From positions 3,996,501 to 4,060,500 of the forward strand of contig CATNEN010000011.1 in assembly GCA_950097015.1 (NCBI GenBank): a stretch of DNA of 64,000 bases, in the 5' to 3' direction. The DNA comes from Macrostomum hystrix. Its lineage: Eukaryota; Platyhelminthes; Macrostomidae. Positions within the stretch are counted from its first letter, which is position 1, and each line of letters opens with the position of its first letter. Both the position numbers and the translations under genes were made by a program. Of this stretch, positions 11,717 through 23,130 are shown one piece after another. The notes beneath the pieces are model-generated. The model saw nothing but the letters and a program-made list of their open reading frames with translations, was not told where the DNA came from and did no database searches.

Positions 11717-14700
11717 ATGAAGCAACTGTTAGAGTCAATCAACGAAGCTGCTGGCAGTACCAATGATGAGTCAGTTAAAGAAGATGAGGATGATGATTGT
11801 CCTCAGCTTGTTAGCCTGTCACAGCCATCTGCTGCTGCTTCACTTGCTAAGCAACTAAAAGATTCACCCCCTGTACCTGTGACTGTGATAACAGGTTACC
11901 TAGGTGCTGGCAAGACTACTTTGTTAAATTTCATTCTCACTGCGCAGCATGGTAGACGAATCGCTGTCATTATGAACGAATTTGGCGACTCAGCCGCTGT
12001 GGAAGCCGCTCTTACTGTTGCCGAGGACAACACTGACGATGGTAGGCTGACTGTTGATCTTAATCCCATCTAAAGTTGTTTGTTTGTTGATCTTGATCCC
12101 ATCTAGAGTTGTTTGTTTGTTGATCTTAATCCCATCTAGAGTTGTTTGTTCGTTGATCGTGATCCCATCTAGAGTTGTTTGTTTGTTGATCTTAATCCCA
12201 TCTAGAGTTGTTGTTTGTTAATTTTAATCCCATCCAGAATTGTTGTTTGTTGATCTTAATCCCATCTAGAGTTGTTTGTTTGTTGATCTTGATTCCATCT
12301 AGAATTGTTGTTTGTTGATCTTGATTCCATCTAGAGTTTTTGTTTATTTATCTTGATCCGATCTAGAATCTTAATATTTAGCCTTTATATCTAGATATCA
12401 TTAGGCTTAAGATTATTCTGCAGATACAAAATATAGTTCAGTCGGGAATCGAACCCCCGACCATGAGTGATAAGTCAGACGCTTTAATCACTAGGCTAGC
12501 ACTTGGCTAATTCCCTTCGAAACTGATCTGAAGATTGTTCTTTGGAGATTTGGACTTACTCTAGCGCCTAAATATTAAAATAAAAATATTAAAAAATCGA
12601 TATTTTGTAGGCGACAGCGAAAGCGGCGGTCGTCGCCGCTACGAAGAATGGCTAGAGCTTGGCAACGGCTGTCTCTGCTGCTCCCTGAAGCACGCCGGCG
12701 TTGCCGCTATCGAACGACTGATGGAACGCCGGGGTCGCTTCGATCACGTGCTGCTGGAGACCACGGGATTGGCCGAGCCCGGTCCCATTGCCGCGCTGTT
12801 TTGGTTGGATGAGCAGCTGGAGAGTTTGATCTGCCTGGACGGCTTCGTTACCGTGGTGAGTCAGCAGCTGATTGTTTTGCTAGATTTGTCCCTTGGCGTT
12901 TAGAGTTTTTATATAGTACCCTCGGAATGTTTTTAGGAATGCCTACCCTGAAGTTTATGGAAAAGTGCACCTTAAATTTAATCATCAAAGTACATTTCAG
13001 GTTCTTTAGGAAAGCACACCTGCAGTTCACTAGGAAAGTACATCTGAAGTTCATTAGGAAAGTACATCTGAAGTTTATTAGGAAAGTACATCTGAAGTTT
13101 ATTAGGAAAGTACACCTGAAGTTCACTAGGAAAGTACATCTAAAGTTTATTAGGAAAGTACACCTGAAGTTCATTAGGAAAGTACATCTGAAGTTCACTA
13201 GGAAAGTACATCTGAAGTTCATTAGGAAAGTACATCTGAAGTTTATTAGAAAAGTACACCTGAAGTTCACTAGGAAAGTACACCTGAAGTTCACTAGGAA
13301 AGTACATCTGAAGTTCATTAGGAAAGTACATCTGAAGTTTATTAGGAAAGTACATCTGAAGTTTATTAGGAAAGTACATCTGAAGTTTATTAGGAAAGTA
13401 CACCTGAAGTTCATTAGGAAATTATATCTGAAGTTTATTAGGAAAGTACATCTGAAGTTTATTAGAAAAGTACACCTGAAGTTCACTAGGAAAGTACACC
13501 TGAAGTTCATTAGGAAAGTACATCTGAAGTTTATTAGGAAAGTACACCTGAAGTTCACTAGGAAAGTACATCTAAAGTTTATTAGGAAAGTACACCTGAA
13601 GTTCATTAGGAAAGTACATCTGAAGTTCACTAGGAAAGTACATCTGAAGTTCACTCGGAAAGTACGTCTGAAGTTTATTAGGAAAGTACATCTAAAGTTT
13701 ATTAGGAAAGTACACCTGAAGTTCATTAGGAAAGTACATCTGAAGTTCACTAGGAAAGTACATCTGAAGTTCACTCGGAAAGTACATCTGAAGTTTATTA
13801 GGAAATTATATCTGAAGTTCACTAAGAAAGTACACCTGAAGTTCACTAGGAAAGTACATCTGAAGTTTATTAGGAAAGTACATCTGAAGTTCATTAGGAA
13901 AGTACATCTGAAGTTTATTAGGAAAGTACATCTGAAGTTCATTAGGAAAGTACATCTGAAGTTTATTAGGAAAGCACACCTGAAGTTTATTAGTAAAAGC
14001 ATACCTTGAAGTTAATTATCAAAGTACATCTCAGGTTCTTTAGGAAAGTACATATGAAATTCATTAGGAAAGTAACATCTGAAGTTTATAAGAAAATTAC
14101 ACCCTGAAGGTAATGAAAAAACACACCCTGAAGTAATTTAGGAAAACACACCCTGAAGTTAATTTGGAAAGTGCACTCTCAAGATCCAAGTTGATTAGAA
14201 ATTCATACTTTAAATTATGATATGCTCGTCCTAAAGTTTTAAAAAAATGCATGCTCTTTTATAACGTGAATAAGCAATGCATGAACTGTTAATTGTTCAG
14301 ATGCCGATAGTCTAAATTCCAAGAGAATATGTTTCGCAATTCGCAGGTGGACAGTTTAAACGCCAATAGGCAATGCAGTCAAATCGAATGGCAACGTCAA
14401 GTAGCATGCGCTGACACAGTACTACTGAGCAAAACTGATCTACTAACTGACCAAGGCTCTGACAGTGTTGAAGCTCTGGTTAGGCAAATCAACTCCACCT
14501 GTCGCATTTTACCTAGTCAACGAGGCGTTGCACCTTTAGACGCCATCCTAGGCTTAGAGGCCTATCAGAACTCTGCGGCAATGTCTGAGAAACTGCCTAG
14601 CCTTGCCAACAATAGCGACGCCCACCTCAGCAAGCTTGGCACCGATGTTGGCACTGTGGCCATCGACTTCGATATAAATGCGAAGTTTTGGCGCGAAAAA

Positions 14701-15400
14701 GTTGAACGCCTACTTGGCAACCTACTCTGGCGCAGCGATGAACCTATGTTTCCCGAGGCCCAGTTCCTCAGGACTAAGGTAGGTTAGCTCTCATCTGTGC
14801 TCGCATCTGAAGGTTGCGTACGGATATTCAGTCCATGGACTGGGGGGACGCCACGCCCACCCTCAGTTACCGCAGCTAATGCTGTTACCCATTTAACAGC
14901 TGGGTGAACTGAAGCAATGCGGAGTAGTTAAATATCTTGCTAACGGAAATAAATTGTTCTAGAAGAGTCAGGAATCGAACCCTTGACCTTCAAGTCGTGA
15001 GTCCGAAGCTCTAACCACTTTGGCTACAACCTTTACTCAACATAGTTTGAGTAAGGTTCTGAGTTTAGTTCCGAGTATAGTTCCGAGTAATGAGTAATAA
15101 TTAACTTTCAAAAGAACTTTCAAAGTAATAATTTTCAAAACATCGTCTCATTTACTCTAGGGCATCCTTCGCCTAGTTGACGAAAATAATGGTGATCCGG
15201 CCAGGCCAGTCACTTACTCGGTACAGGGTGTTTACGAACTGTTTGAACTGCGGCCAGCTTCAGTTACTGATGGCTCCGATAATGCTGCTGCTGCTGCTGC
15301 TGCTGCTGACCCAGCTCTGCAAAGATTGGTGTTTATTGGCCAATCACTGCCTCCTGTTGAACGATTAAGGGAACTGTTTGCCGATTGTCTGCTCTGGTGA
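11717..15400 (+). CDS. ZNG1: ZNG1-type zinc chaperone GTPase (CobW/CBWD family), four exons
   Basis: Exons 11717-12041, 12611-12855, 14347-14778 and 15161-15400 join in phase to 413 residues, close to the usual ~395. ZNG1 is a GTP-driven zinc metallochaperone that loads methionine aminopeptidase 1. What is visible, in order: an acidic N-terminus with CPQLVS (a variant of the CPELVP motif that docks on METAP1); the P-loop GYLGAGKTT (about residue 59); the metal-binding GNGCLCCS (CxCC) in exon 2; LLETTGLAEPGP; the G4-like SKTDL in exon 3; and a CobW C-terminal domain in exon 4 (SVQGVYELFEL...RLVFIGQSL). An Ala run from a GCT microsatellite sits in exon 4. All three introns hold repeats or SINEs. 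The TGA overlaps a donor-like CTG|GTGAGC. Confidence 0.93.
12045..12370 (+). repeat. tandem array, ~33 bp unit, ~9 copies, ZNG1 intron 1
   Basis: Repeats of a unit containing TTGATCTTGATCCCATCTAG, starting within a few bases of the exon 1 donor. Copies differ by single bases and small indels. Confidence 0.88.
12436..12512 (-). mobile_element. tRNA-like SINE head or tRNA pseudogene
   Basis: Minus-strand copy of a tRNA-like sequence. It has an A-box-like AGTGATTAAAGCGTCTGACT and a B box (GGTTCGATTCC, plus-strand 12445-12455). It resembles the SINE-A head, but the SINE-A body with its palindrome is not next to it. It may be a truncated copy or a separate tRNA-derived family. Confidence 0.55.
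12985..14060 (+). repeat. tandem array, 24 bp unit, ~44 copies, ZNG1 intron 2
   Basis: Unit built on TTCATTAGGAAAGTACATCT with variants at a few positions. Degenerate units extend on both sides (about 12930-14200). Because 24 is a multiple of 3, both strands read as long open frames of Arg/Lys-rich or Phe-rich repeats; these are not genes. Confidence 0.95.
14829..15036 (-). mobile_element. SINE, family A, minus orientation, ZNG1 intron 3
   Basis: Contains the palindrome CAGTCCATGGACTG (14829-14842), the CAGCTGGGTGAACTGAAGCA block and a minus-strand B box (14971-14981). The tRNA-like head reads AGTGGTTAGAGCTTCGGACTC on the minus strand and ends near 15036. Same block order as the copies at 5848 and 62158. 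Confidence 0.85.
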
Positions 15401-15479
15401 GCTTTATTATTTCTTTATTTTTAACTTGCCTATGCATGTATCTATGTCCCTTCTCATTGCTTCAAAGCGACTCGCTTCC

Positions 15480-16030
15480 TCCCCTTCTAGTCTCCTTCTA
15501 TACACCCTTTTCCCTTCTCCCTTCTCCTTCTCTCCCTCTCCCCTTCTCTCCCTCTCTATTACTCTCCCTCTCTACTTCTCCCCCTCTCTACTTCTCTCCC
15601 TCTCTACTTCTCTCCCTCTCTACTTCTCTCCCTCTCCTTCTCCCCTCTCTACTTCTCTCCCTCTCTACTTCTCTCCCTTCTCCTTCTCTCCCTCTTCCCT
15701 TCTCTCCCTCTCTATTACTCTCACTCTCTACTTCTCCCCCTCTCTACTTCTCTCCCTCTCTACTTCTCTCCCTCTCTACTTCTCTCCCTCTCCTTCTCCC
15801 CTCTCTACTTCTCTCCCTCTCTACTTCTCTCCCTCTCCTTCTCCCCTCTCTACTTCTCTCCCTCTCTATTACTCTCCCTCTCTACTACTCTCACTCTCTA
15901 CTTCTCCCCCTCTCTACTTCTCTCCCTCTCTACTTCTCTCCCTCTCTACTTCTCTCCCTCTCTACTTCTCTCCCTCTCTACTTCTCTCCCTCTCCTTCTC
16001 CCCCTCTCTCCTTCTCCCCCTCTCTCCTCT
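15480..16030 (+). repeat. CT-rich tandem array, ~16 bp unit
   Basis: Pyrimidine-only array with a core such as CTACTTCTCTCCCTCT. It lies just after the ZNG1 stop, either in the 3' UTR or in an intron if transcription continues towards DALRD3. The open frames across it are Ser/Leu/Pro-rich artefacts. Confidence 0.92.
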
Positions 16031-16325
16031 TCCTCCCTCTTTTCCCCGCTATTTCCGGTCTTCCTGTTATTTTTCATTCTCATTTTTCTTTCATAATTAC
16101 TCCCACTCACCCTGTGTCTCGCTCTTGTTCTTGTCTACCTCTCAGCATTTTCTGTCCTCGGTACCTGTAGATGCTTCAAATTCACATATTTTAACATTTC
16201 TCAAAAACACTAAAATATTCAAAAAAAATGTTTTCCTGTTCGTTCTAGAAATCTCAAGATCAGACTCAAGATCGTGTAACCCCTGTGGCGATTTTCTACT
16301 GACTAAATTTGTATAAAAACAAAAT

Positions 16326-16331
16326 AATAAA
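16326..16331 (+). terminator. candidate poly(A) signal for ZNG1
   Basis: AATAAA about 925 bases after the ZNG1 stop codon and before the first DALRD3 exon. If used, the CT array would be in the 3' UTR. Confidence 0.4.
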
Positions 16332-16496
16332 ACAACAGATCAACTGATGACATATTTGTACAGTTTCTCTTCCTAGTTGGCCTATGCTTAGCTTTTAATT
16401 AAAACAAAAGTTCATACTGTTCTGATAGTATTCAATGGGTAAGTGAAAAAAATGATTTTTTTTCAATCTCTTAAGGCGTCTATTTAATAATAATTG

Positions 16497-16625
16497 CAGT
16501 TGGGCTGTGGGCAATGGCACATCATATGGTGACACTAGACCCGCAGCCTGCACGACAAATTGCACGACAAGCCCCCAGCCCTTTCTACGCGGCTGCGCCC
16601 CAAATGAGTCTGTCCAATGCGGCTC
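16497..16625 (-). mobile_element. partial SINE, family B
   Basis: Shares the ACTAGACCCGCAGCC block and the GCGGCTGCGCCCCAAATGA block with the element at 372-672. The tRNA-like head is missing. Confidence 0.65.
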
Positions 16626-16681
16626 GTTACATTTAGTTTCGTTAATCTTAAAAAAGCTATTTTTCTCTCATGACATTGCAG

Positions 16682-19600
16682 TCAATCTCTGCAATCAGCC
16701 ATCAGTCGCGGCCTATCCGAGTGTGGACTATTTCGCAAAATTCAACGTTGCCCCAGTCTGGTCTGTCAATCACAACCGTGCGACCTACTCGCTGTTCTCA
16801 ATAAGCCAAACACTGATTTCAATGCTATGGTAGCAACAGGTTTCTTAGAAAATCTACAATTTAAATCTGGCACTGCATTCATTGACCGATGCGAAATATC
16901 TTCCGCGCAATCGACTGGCAGTCAGAATTGTCGTTTCATTCTGCATCGGTCTACTAGCATTGCTAGAATAATGCATTCTCCTATGCCGTATCTAGCAGCA
17001 TTATCGAAAATGCGACCCAGTTGTCCAGTCCTGTTTGTTCGCTTTTATCCCGAGTGTCAGTTTCGCTGTCTTCGAGGTCTGGCCTGGGCCTGTTTTATTG
17101 GTCGATTGCTCAGTCTGAAAAGATTGCCCGGCTTTTGGCGGAGTGACACCAGTTTGGACATTGTGTTTGATTCGCAGTATCGCGATCTGATCAGTCGGAA
17201 CTTCATGCCCAAATTGACTGCTGGATTGCAGCTGCAATTTAATGAACGCAAAACTATGATTAGAGAAACAGCAGATTTGCAGGAATTGCTTGTTGGAGCG
17301 GTAAGCGAATTTTTTTTGATTGATTGCTCCTTGAAAGAACTCAGACAGTACTGAATTATTTACTGAAGGAATTAGTAGAGTCCTGAACTGATGACCTGAA
17401 GGAATAGAGACAGTCCTGAACTGATGACCTGAAGGAATAGAGACAGTCCTGAACTGATGACCTGAAGGAATAGAGACAGTCCTGAACAGATGAGCTAAAG
17501 GAATAGGGACAGTCCTGAACTGATGAGCTAAAGGAATAGGGACAGTGCTGAACTGATGACCTGAAGGAATAGAAACAGTCCTGAACAGATGAGCTAAAGG
17601 AATAGGGACAGTCCTGAACTGATGACCTGAAGGAATAGAGACAGTCCTGAACTGATGACCTGAAGGAATAGGGACAGTGCTGAACTGATGACCTGAAGGA
17701 ATAGAAACAGTCCTGAACAGATGAGCTAAAGGAATAGGGACAGTCCTGAACTGATGACCTGAAGGAATAGGGACAGTCCTGAACTGATGACCTGAAGGAA
17801 TAGGGACAGTCCTGAACTGATGAGCTGAAGGAATAGGGACAGTCCTGAACTGATGACCTGAAGGAATAGGGACAGTCCTGAACTGATGACCTGAAGGAAT
17901 AGGGACAGTCCTGAACTGATGACCTGAAGGAATAGGGACAGTCCTGAACTGATGAGCTAAAGGAATAGGGACAGTCCTGAACTGATGAGCTGAAGGAATA
18001 GGGACAGTCCTGAACTGATGAGCTGAAGGAATAGGGACAGTCCTGAACTGATGAGCTAAAGGAATAGGGACAGTCCTGAACAGATGAGCTAAAGGAATAG
18101 GGACAGTCCTGAACTGATGACCTGAAGGAATAGAGACAGTCCTGAACTGATGACCTGAAGGAATAGGGACAGTGCTGAACTGATGACCTGAAGGAATAGA
18201 AACAGTCCTGAACAGATGAGCTAAAGGAATAGGGACAGTCCTGAACTGATGACCTGAAGGAATAGGGACAGTCCTGAACTGATGACCTGAAGGAATAGGG
18301 ACAGTCCTGAACTGATGAGCTAAAGGAATAGGGACAGTCCTGAACTGATGAGCTGAAGGAATAGGGACAGTCCTGAACTGATGAGCTAAAGGAATAGGGA
18401 CAGTCCTGAACTGATGAGCTGAAGGAATAGGGACAGTCCTGAACTGATGACCTGAAGGAATAGGGACAGTCCTGAACTGATGACCTGAAGGAATAGGGAC
18501 AGTCCTGAACTGATGACCTGAAGGAATAGGGACAGTCCTGAACTGATGAGCTGAAGGAATAGGGACAGTCCTGAACTGATGACCTGAAGGAATAGGGACA
18601 GTCCTGAACTGATGAGCTAAAGGAATAGGGACAGTCCTGAACTGATGAGCTGAAGGAATAGGGACAGTCCTGAACTGATGAGCTAAAGGAATAGGGACAG
18701 TCCTGAACAGATGAGCTAAAGGAATAGGGACAGTCCTGAACAGATGAGCTAAAGGAATAGGGACAGTCCTGAACTGATGAGCTAAAGGAATAGGGACAGT
18801 TCTGAACAGATGAGCTAAAGGAATAGGGACAGTCCTGAACTGATGACCTGAAGGAATAGGGACAGTCCTGAACTGATGAGCTAAAGGAATAGGGACAGTC
18901 CTGGACTGATGACCTGAAGGAATAGAGACAGTCCTGAGCTGATAAACTGAAGGAATAGTGACAGTCCTGAGCTGATAGACTGAAGGAATAGTGACAGTCC
19001 TGAGCTGATAAACTGAAGGAATAGTGACAGTCCTGAATGATGAACTGAAGAATTAGGGACAGTCCTGAGCTAATGGCCTGAAGGAATAGGGGCAGTCCTG
19101 AGCTAATGGCCTGAAGGAATAGTGACAGTGACAGTCCTGAGCTAATGGCCTGAAGGAATAGGGGCAGTCCTGAGCTAATGACCTGAAGGAATAGAGACAG
19201 TCCTGAATGACGAACTGAAGAATTAGGGACAGTACTGAATAATGAAAGGAAGAAAAGGGACACTCTTAATTATATTATCTTAGGGAGTCTAAGTTATCTT
19301 AGAGACTGTCCTATTAGGGAATAATCCTAACTGACACCTGAGCACAGCTATTTCTGTCCTGTACAGATGGACACTTGTACCTACTCCAGCCCTGCGGACT
19401 ATCTAGCCCAAGTATCAAGCATGATTGCTGAGCAGCGCAGTGGCTCAGAAGACTCAGATTCTACCACAATCCCAGCAAATTTATCCCGTCGCCTAGCCGA
19501 AGCAGTCCTAACAGCTGAGCTGCTTTGGAGTCGATCACAAGAAACTTGTCGATTCTCGCCTGAACGACGTCGCTCGCTGCTGTTTGTTCTATACAACCGT

Positions 19601-20065
19601 GCCAGAGCCGAGTCTATTGTTAGTCGCTGCCAGGCCTGGCACTTGTACACCTGTGCGTCAGTTCTTGAAGCTCCGGCTTCTCTGGCAGTCGACGATTCCG
19701 TTTGGTCGCTAGTCTGGGGTCAGCTAGATTCTCTCGGCGATGTACTAGCTGAGGCCCGATTGAAATTGTTCAGCCAGTCATCATCGTCTGGTCATGTAGG
19801 TTGTTGCTATGGTGATTTGAATCGAGTTATTCACTGTTTAGCTGAATTGGGCCGAGATTTTGCCCGTTTTTATCATCGTGTTCGTGTTCTGCCAACACCA
19901 GATTCTGGTGCTGCTGCTGCTGCAAAAGCAAATGATTCAACAGAATTGCTTGCTTGGAAAATTTTATTAGTCCGGAGAATATCCGACTGGATTGATTTGC
20001 TTTGTCAGCTTTGCGGACTTGATTGCGTCACCACTATGCAGGCGTTCTCAGGTGCTTCAATTTGA
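16682..20065 (+). CDS. DALRD3: DALRD3-like protein (DALR anticodon-binding domain), two exons found, start not found
   Basis: Exon 16682-17299 (acceptor CATTGCAG, donor GAGCG|GTAAGC) joins in phase 0 to exon 19367-20065. The second exon aligns from memory with the DALR domain of DALRD3: FVLYNRARAESI, then RVIHCLAELGRDFARFYHRV, then LLCQLCGLDCVTTM near the end. DALRD3 binds tRNA-Arg and partners METTL2 in m3C32 formation. The first exon matches the N-terminal part only weakly. Its first in-frame ATG is at 16827; an upstream exon would have to supply one base of a split codon. About 100 residues of the middle of the human protein have no counterpart. The stop TGA lies in the first unit of the following array, and a CAG|GTGCTT donor-like site precedes it at 20051, so the true 3' end may lie further on. 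Confidence 0.75.
17350..19255 (+). repeat. tandem array, 33 bp unit, ~57 copies, DALRD3 intron
   Basis: Unit contains CTGAAGGAATAGGGACAGTC, alternating GATGACCTGAAG and GATGAGCTAAAG variants in higher-order blocks. It fills almost the whole 2.07 kb intron. The minus strand is one 635-codon open frame of an 11-residue Tyr/Ser/Cys repeat, which is an artefact of the unit length. Confidence 0.96.
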
Positions 20066-20790
20066 GCATAGACAGGTTTTGACGTGCTTCAGTTTGAGCT
20101 CACATGTTTTCAGGTGCTTCAATTTGAGCACACAGACAGGTTCTCAGGTGCTTCAATTTGAGCACACATACAGGTTCTCAGGTGCTTCAATTTGAGCACA
20201 CAGACAGGTTCTCAGGTGCTTCAATTTAAGCATACAGACAGGTTTTGACGTGCTTCAGTTTAAGCTCACATGTTTTCAGGTGCTTCAATTTGAGCACACA
20301 GACAGGTTCTCAGGTGCTTCAATTTGAGCACATAGACAGGTTCTCAGGTGCTTCAATTTGAGCACACAGACAGGTTCTCAGGTGCTTCAATTTGAGCACA
20401 CAGGCAGGTTCTCACGTGCTTTAAATTGAGCACACAGACAGGTTTTGACGTGCTTCAGTTTGAGCTCACAGACAGGTTCTCAGGTGCTTCAATTTGAGCA
20501 CACAGGCAGGTTCTCAGGTGCTTCAATTTGAGCACACAGACTTGCTTGGTTTTGACGTTCTTCAGTTTGAGCACACAGGCAGGTTCTCCGGTGCTTCCAT
20601 TTGAGCACACAGACATGTTCTCATGTGCTTCAATTTGAGCATAGAGACATGTTCTCCGGTACTTCAATTTGAGCATAGAGACATGTTCTCCGGTACTTCA
20701 ATTTGAGCATAGAGACATGTTCTCCGGTGCTTCAATTTGAGCACACAGACTGGTTCCCAGGTGCTTCGATTTGAGCACACAAACAGGTTG
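20045..20790 (+). repeat. tandem array, ~34 bp unit, ~22 copies, after the DALRD3 domain
   Basis: Unit contains TCAGGTGCTTCAATTTGAGC. The first unit overlaps the end of DALRD3 coding sequence and supplies its TGA. Nearly every unit repeats a CAG|GTGCTT junction like the one at the exon end. Confidence 0.93.
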
Positions 20791-21164
20791 TCATATACTT
20801 ATATTTGATTAAAATTCAACTATAGTTTGACAAGGCATAAGCGTTAATTAGCATCGAGTTTTCTGTTTGTTAAGCTTCATTTCTTCGTTTTTTTTTTAAA
20901 ACAAAACTAGGTTGTAATTGTCAACTGTCAAATTTTCAACAAAATTTTCAAGTACATAGCTTACCGAGTGTCTTTATGGCTAATATATTAAGTTAAATAT
21001 ATCGTTGATGTTGATGATGTAGTTATAAGTTACGTTTGGCTCAGATTTTTTGTTTTTTACATACATCGGAACATTTCTAGTAGGGCACATTATATTCTTA
21101 ATTGCATTTTTTTGTTTTTAAGCATCACTATTTATCATACCTTCTAACTCCTCATTATCCTCAC

Positions 21165-21325
21165 TCCATGCCATTATTCCCCACGACATTCCATTCTCCC
21201 CCCATTTCTTCCCCACCCCATCCTATTCTTCCCCACTCCATTCTATTCTTCCCCACTCCATCCTATTCTTCCCCACTCCATCCCATTCTTCTTCACCCCA
21301 TCCCATTATTCCCCACCCCATTAAA
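21165..21325 (+). repeat. short tandem array, ~20 bp unit, ~7 copies
   Basis: Pyrimidine-rich units built on ATTCTTCCCCACTCCATCC. It ends about 40 bases before the splice acceptor preceding PRELID3. Confidence 0.8.
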
Positions 21326-21418
21326 AAGTGTTTTGCTTACAGTTAATCAAAACAAAACTTTTCAGCTGGCGGTCTGGTCTTCCTCGGAGGCTTTGTTTTA
21401 TTAAACGTCTCGACAGTT

Positions 21419-22015
21419 ATGCGTGTTTGGCAGCGCGAACACATATTTGATCACAAATGGGAAACTGTAGTGCAGGCGGCTATGAGAAAATATCCCAATC
21501 CATTGTTAAATGGCGTTCTGAGCCAAGATGTGATAGCTCGCACGGTATCAAATGACGGTGTGCTCAAATCTCATCGACTATTCGGCCTTCTATTCACTGG
21601 AGTTGTGAGACGATTGCACAGTATGGGTCTGAGCCGGCTGTTCGGTTCGCTAATAGATTTGAAGTCGGATATCTGGTACGGCAGTGAGCACATCACTGTA
21701 GATCCAGTTGCTAAGATGTATCTATTGCGCAGTCGCAATATTACATTCAGTGGCGCGTTCACTCTTGAAGAGCGTCTAGAATATCGGCCGCATCCGCTCA
21801 GTCCGCACAACCGCACCGTCCTGAGCCAATCTGCCACCATCCGGTGTCCTTGGTGGCCAGTCGGCGGTCTAGTTGAAGCCGTCCTTGAAGAGGTTGTTTA
21901 CTCCGGCTTAGCGGCTAAAGGTCCCAGCGCTATTGAATGGGTCATTGCTAATCGGTTAACGGATAGTTCTGCCGTTGCTTCGGCTGCTGCGGAAATTGCA
22001 TTTGATACTATTTAA
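21419..22015 (+). CDS. PRELID3: PRELI domain protein (slowmo/PRELID3-like), single coding exon
   Basis: 198 residues that cover the PRELI/MSF1 domain from the first residue. Family landmarks are HIFDHKWETVVQAAMRKYPN at residues 8-27, LKSHRLF, VDPVAKMYLLRSRNITF, ERLEYRPHP and a C-terminal AIEWVIANRL. PRELID3 proteins act with TRIAP1 in the mitochondrial intermembrane space as phospholipid (phosphatidylserine) carriers. The loop after LKSHRLF is about 10 residues longer than in human SLMO2. I chose the ATG at 21419 because the domain begins there in all homologues I know. A splice acceptor (CTTTTCAG) at 21365 is 53 bases upstream and the frame is open back to it. Confidence 0.92.
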   Translation: MRVWQREHIFDHKWETVVQAAMRKYPNPLLNGVLSQDVIARTVSNDGVLKSHRLFGLLFTGVVRRLHSMGLSRLFGSLIDLKSDIWYGSEHITVDPVAKMYLLRSRNITFSGAFTLEERLEYRPHPLSPHNRTVLSQSATIRCPWWPVGGLVEAVLEEVVYSGLAAKGPSAIEWVIANRLTDSSAVASAAAEIAFDTI

Positions 22016-23130
22016 CTGCATATTTTAACAATAGGACCAAGCCCACAAGCCCTTTTGCCGCCCGTTTTTTATACCCTTCTATATAAATCTTTCTAGATAT
22101 ATGTAGGTCACCACCGAAGACGCAGATGATGCAGGCACATTGGGTGTGATTCTGATAAATTTTTAAGGCCTGGCAAGGCCGCACTGAGACGCAGTGCTAA
22201 TTAGCGTATGGTGGTGTATGAAATACACTAGCGCTAATGGAAAAAATCTGGCCCTCGGCCAGAACCATTGAATATCTAGACGGTCTAAAGAGCTGGCGAT
22301 TTGATTCTTGTTTCAGAATATGCGCAACAAAAATTTGGCCCGTGTTCTTGAGTTTCGTGTGCTTGCGTTGCTCCGTTCGGGTGCAGCATAAAAAAATTGT
22401 CACATTGATAGTTCAACTGTTAAAGTTTAAAGTTAACGATTAACGCAAAACATAGCGTCAACTAATTATGGCTTAAGTGGCTTAAGTTCACCGATTTGCT
22501 AAGTCGGTGTAGCTCGTACCAGATGTCCGCGGACTATCCTAACTGGTACAGATTTTACTGCTCAGTGTTACTAGCAATTAGTATTTATAATTATTATTTT
22601 CGCTTAAAGATTCCTGCAGTTTATTAAAAGTAGTGTATTGCGTGTTTGCTTATCTTGACGAGAAAAAAGTTCTTACATTTCCTGTAGTTCATGTGGTGAT
22701 TAAATAGATACAATCCAGGTTAAGGCATATTATTGTTTAGCCAATTTGGCTTGTCACTTTAACTAGCTTTTATTTGCTTCAATTTTTTGTTTTATTTCTT
22801 ACAAGAAAAATATTGCTTGTTGTTCAGAATTATAGTTACACACTTGCAAAAAAAACTATTTTTTTATTAATTTTATTAACACAATTGTTCATTCATTATT
22901 ACTTGATTCCAAAGTCAATAACTTTTTAATTTTATTGGTAGACAAGAAGATTAGCTACTTTTTTATCTATAGCTACTGAATAGGTTCTCGTTGTCTTGTT
23001 TGAACCATTAGTTGTAGCCTAACTCGAGTGGCTCGTATTATTCGTTTATATTCTTGCGCCATCAATCAAGCAATTAAAAAGCAATCAAGTTTTTGTTTTG
23101 AAAACATATTTGTTATATTTTTGTGTTCTT
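22016..23130. other. intergenic, no gene seen
   Basis: AT-rich. A 68-codon open frame near 22237 has no recognisable similarity. No AATAAA is obvious close to the PRELID3 stop. Confidence 0.35.

Noticed and set aside
12927-14009. 360- and 384-codon open frames on both strands
   Set aside because: Both are the 24 bp intron array read through; composition is pure repeat and the region is a ZNG1 intron with good splice sites.
15385-16316. Ser/Leu/Pro-rich proteins over the CT-rich region
   Set aside because: Two overlapping frames are open only because the array lacks stops; there is no conserved sequence.
17356-19263. 635-codon minus-strand open frame of an 11-residue Tyr/Ser/Cys repeat
   Set aside because: It is the 33 bp array inside the DALRD3 intron; no start context, domain or non-repeat sequence supports a gene.
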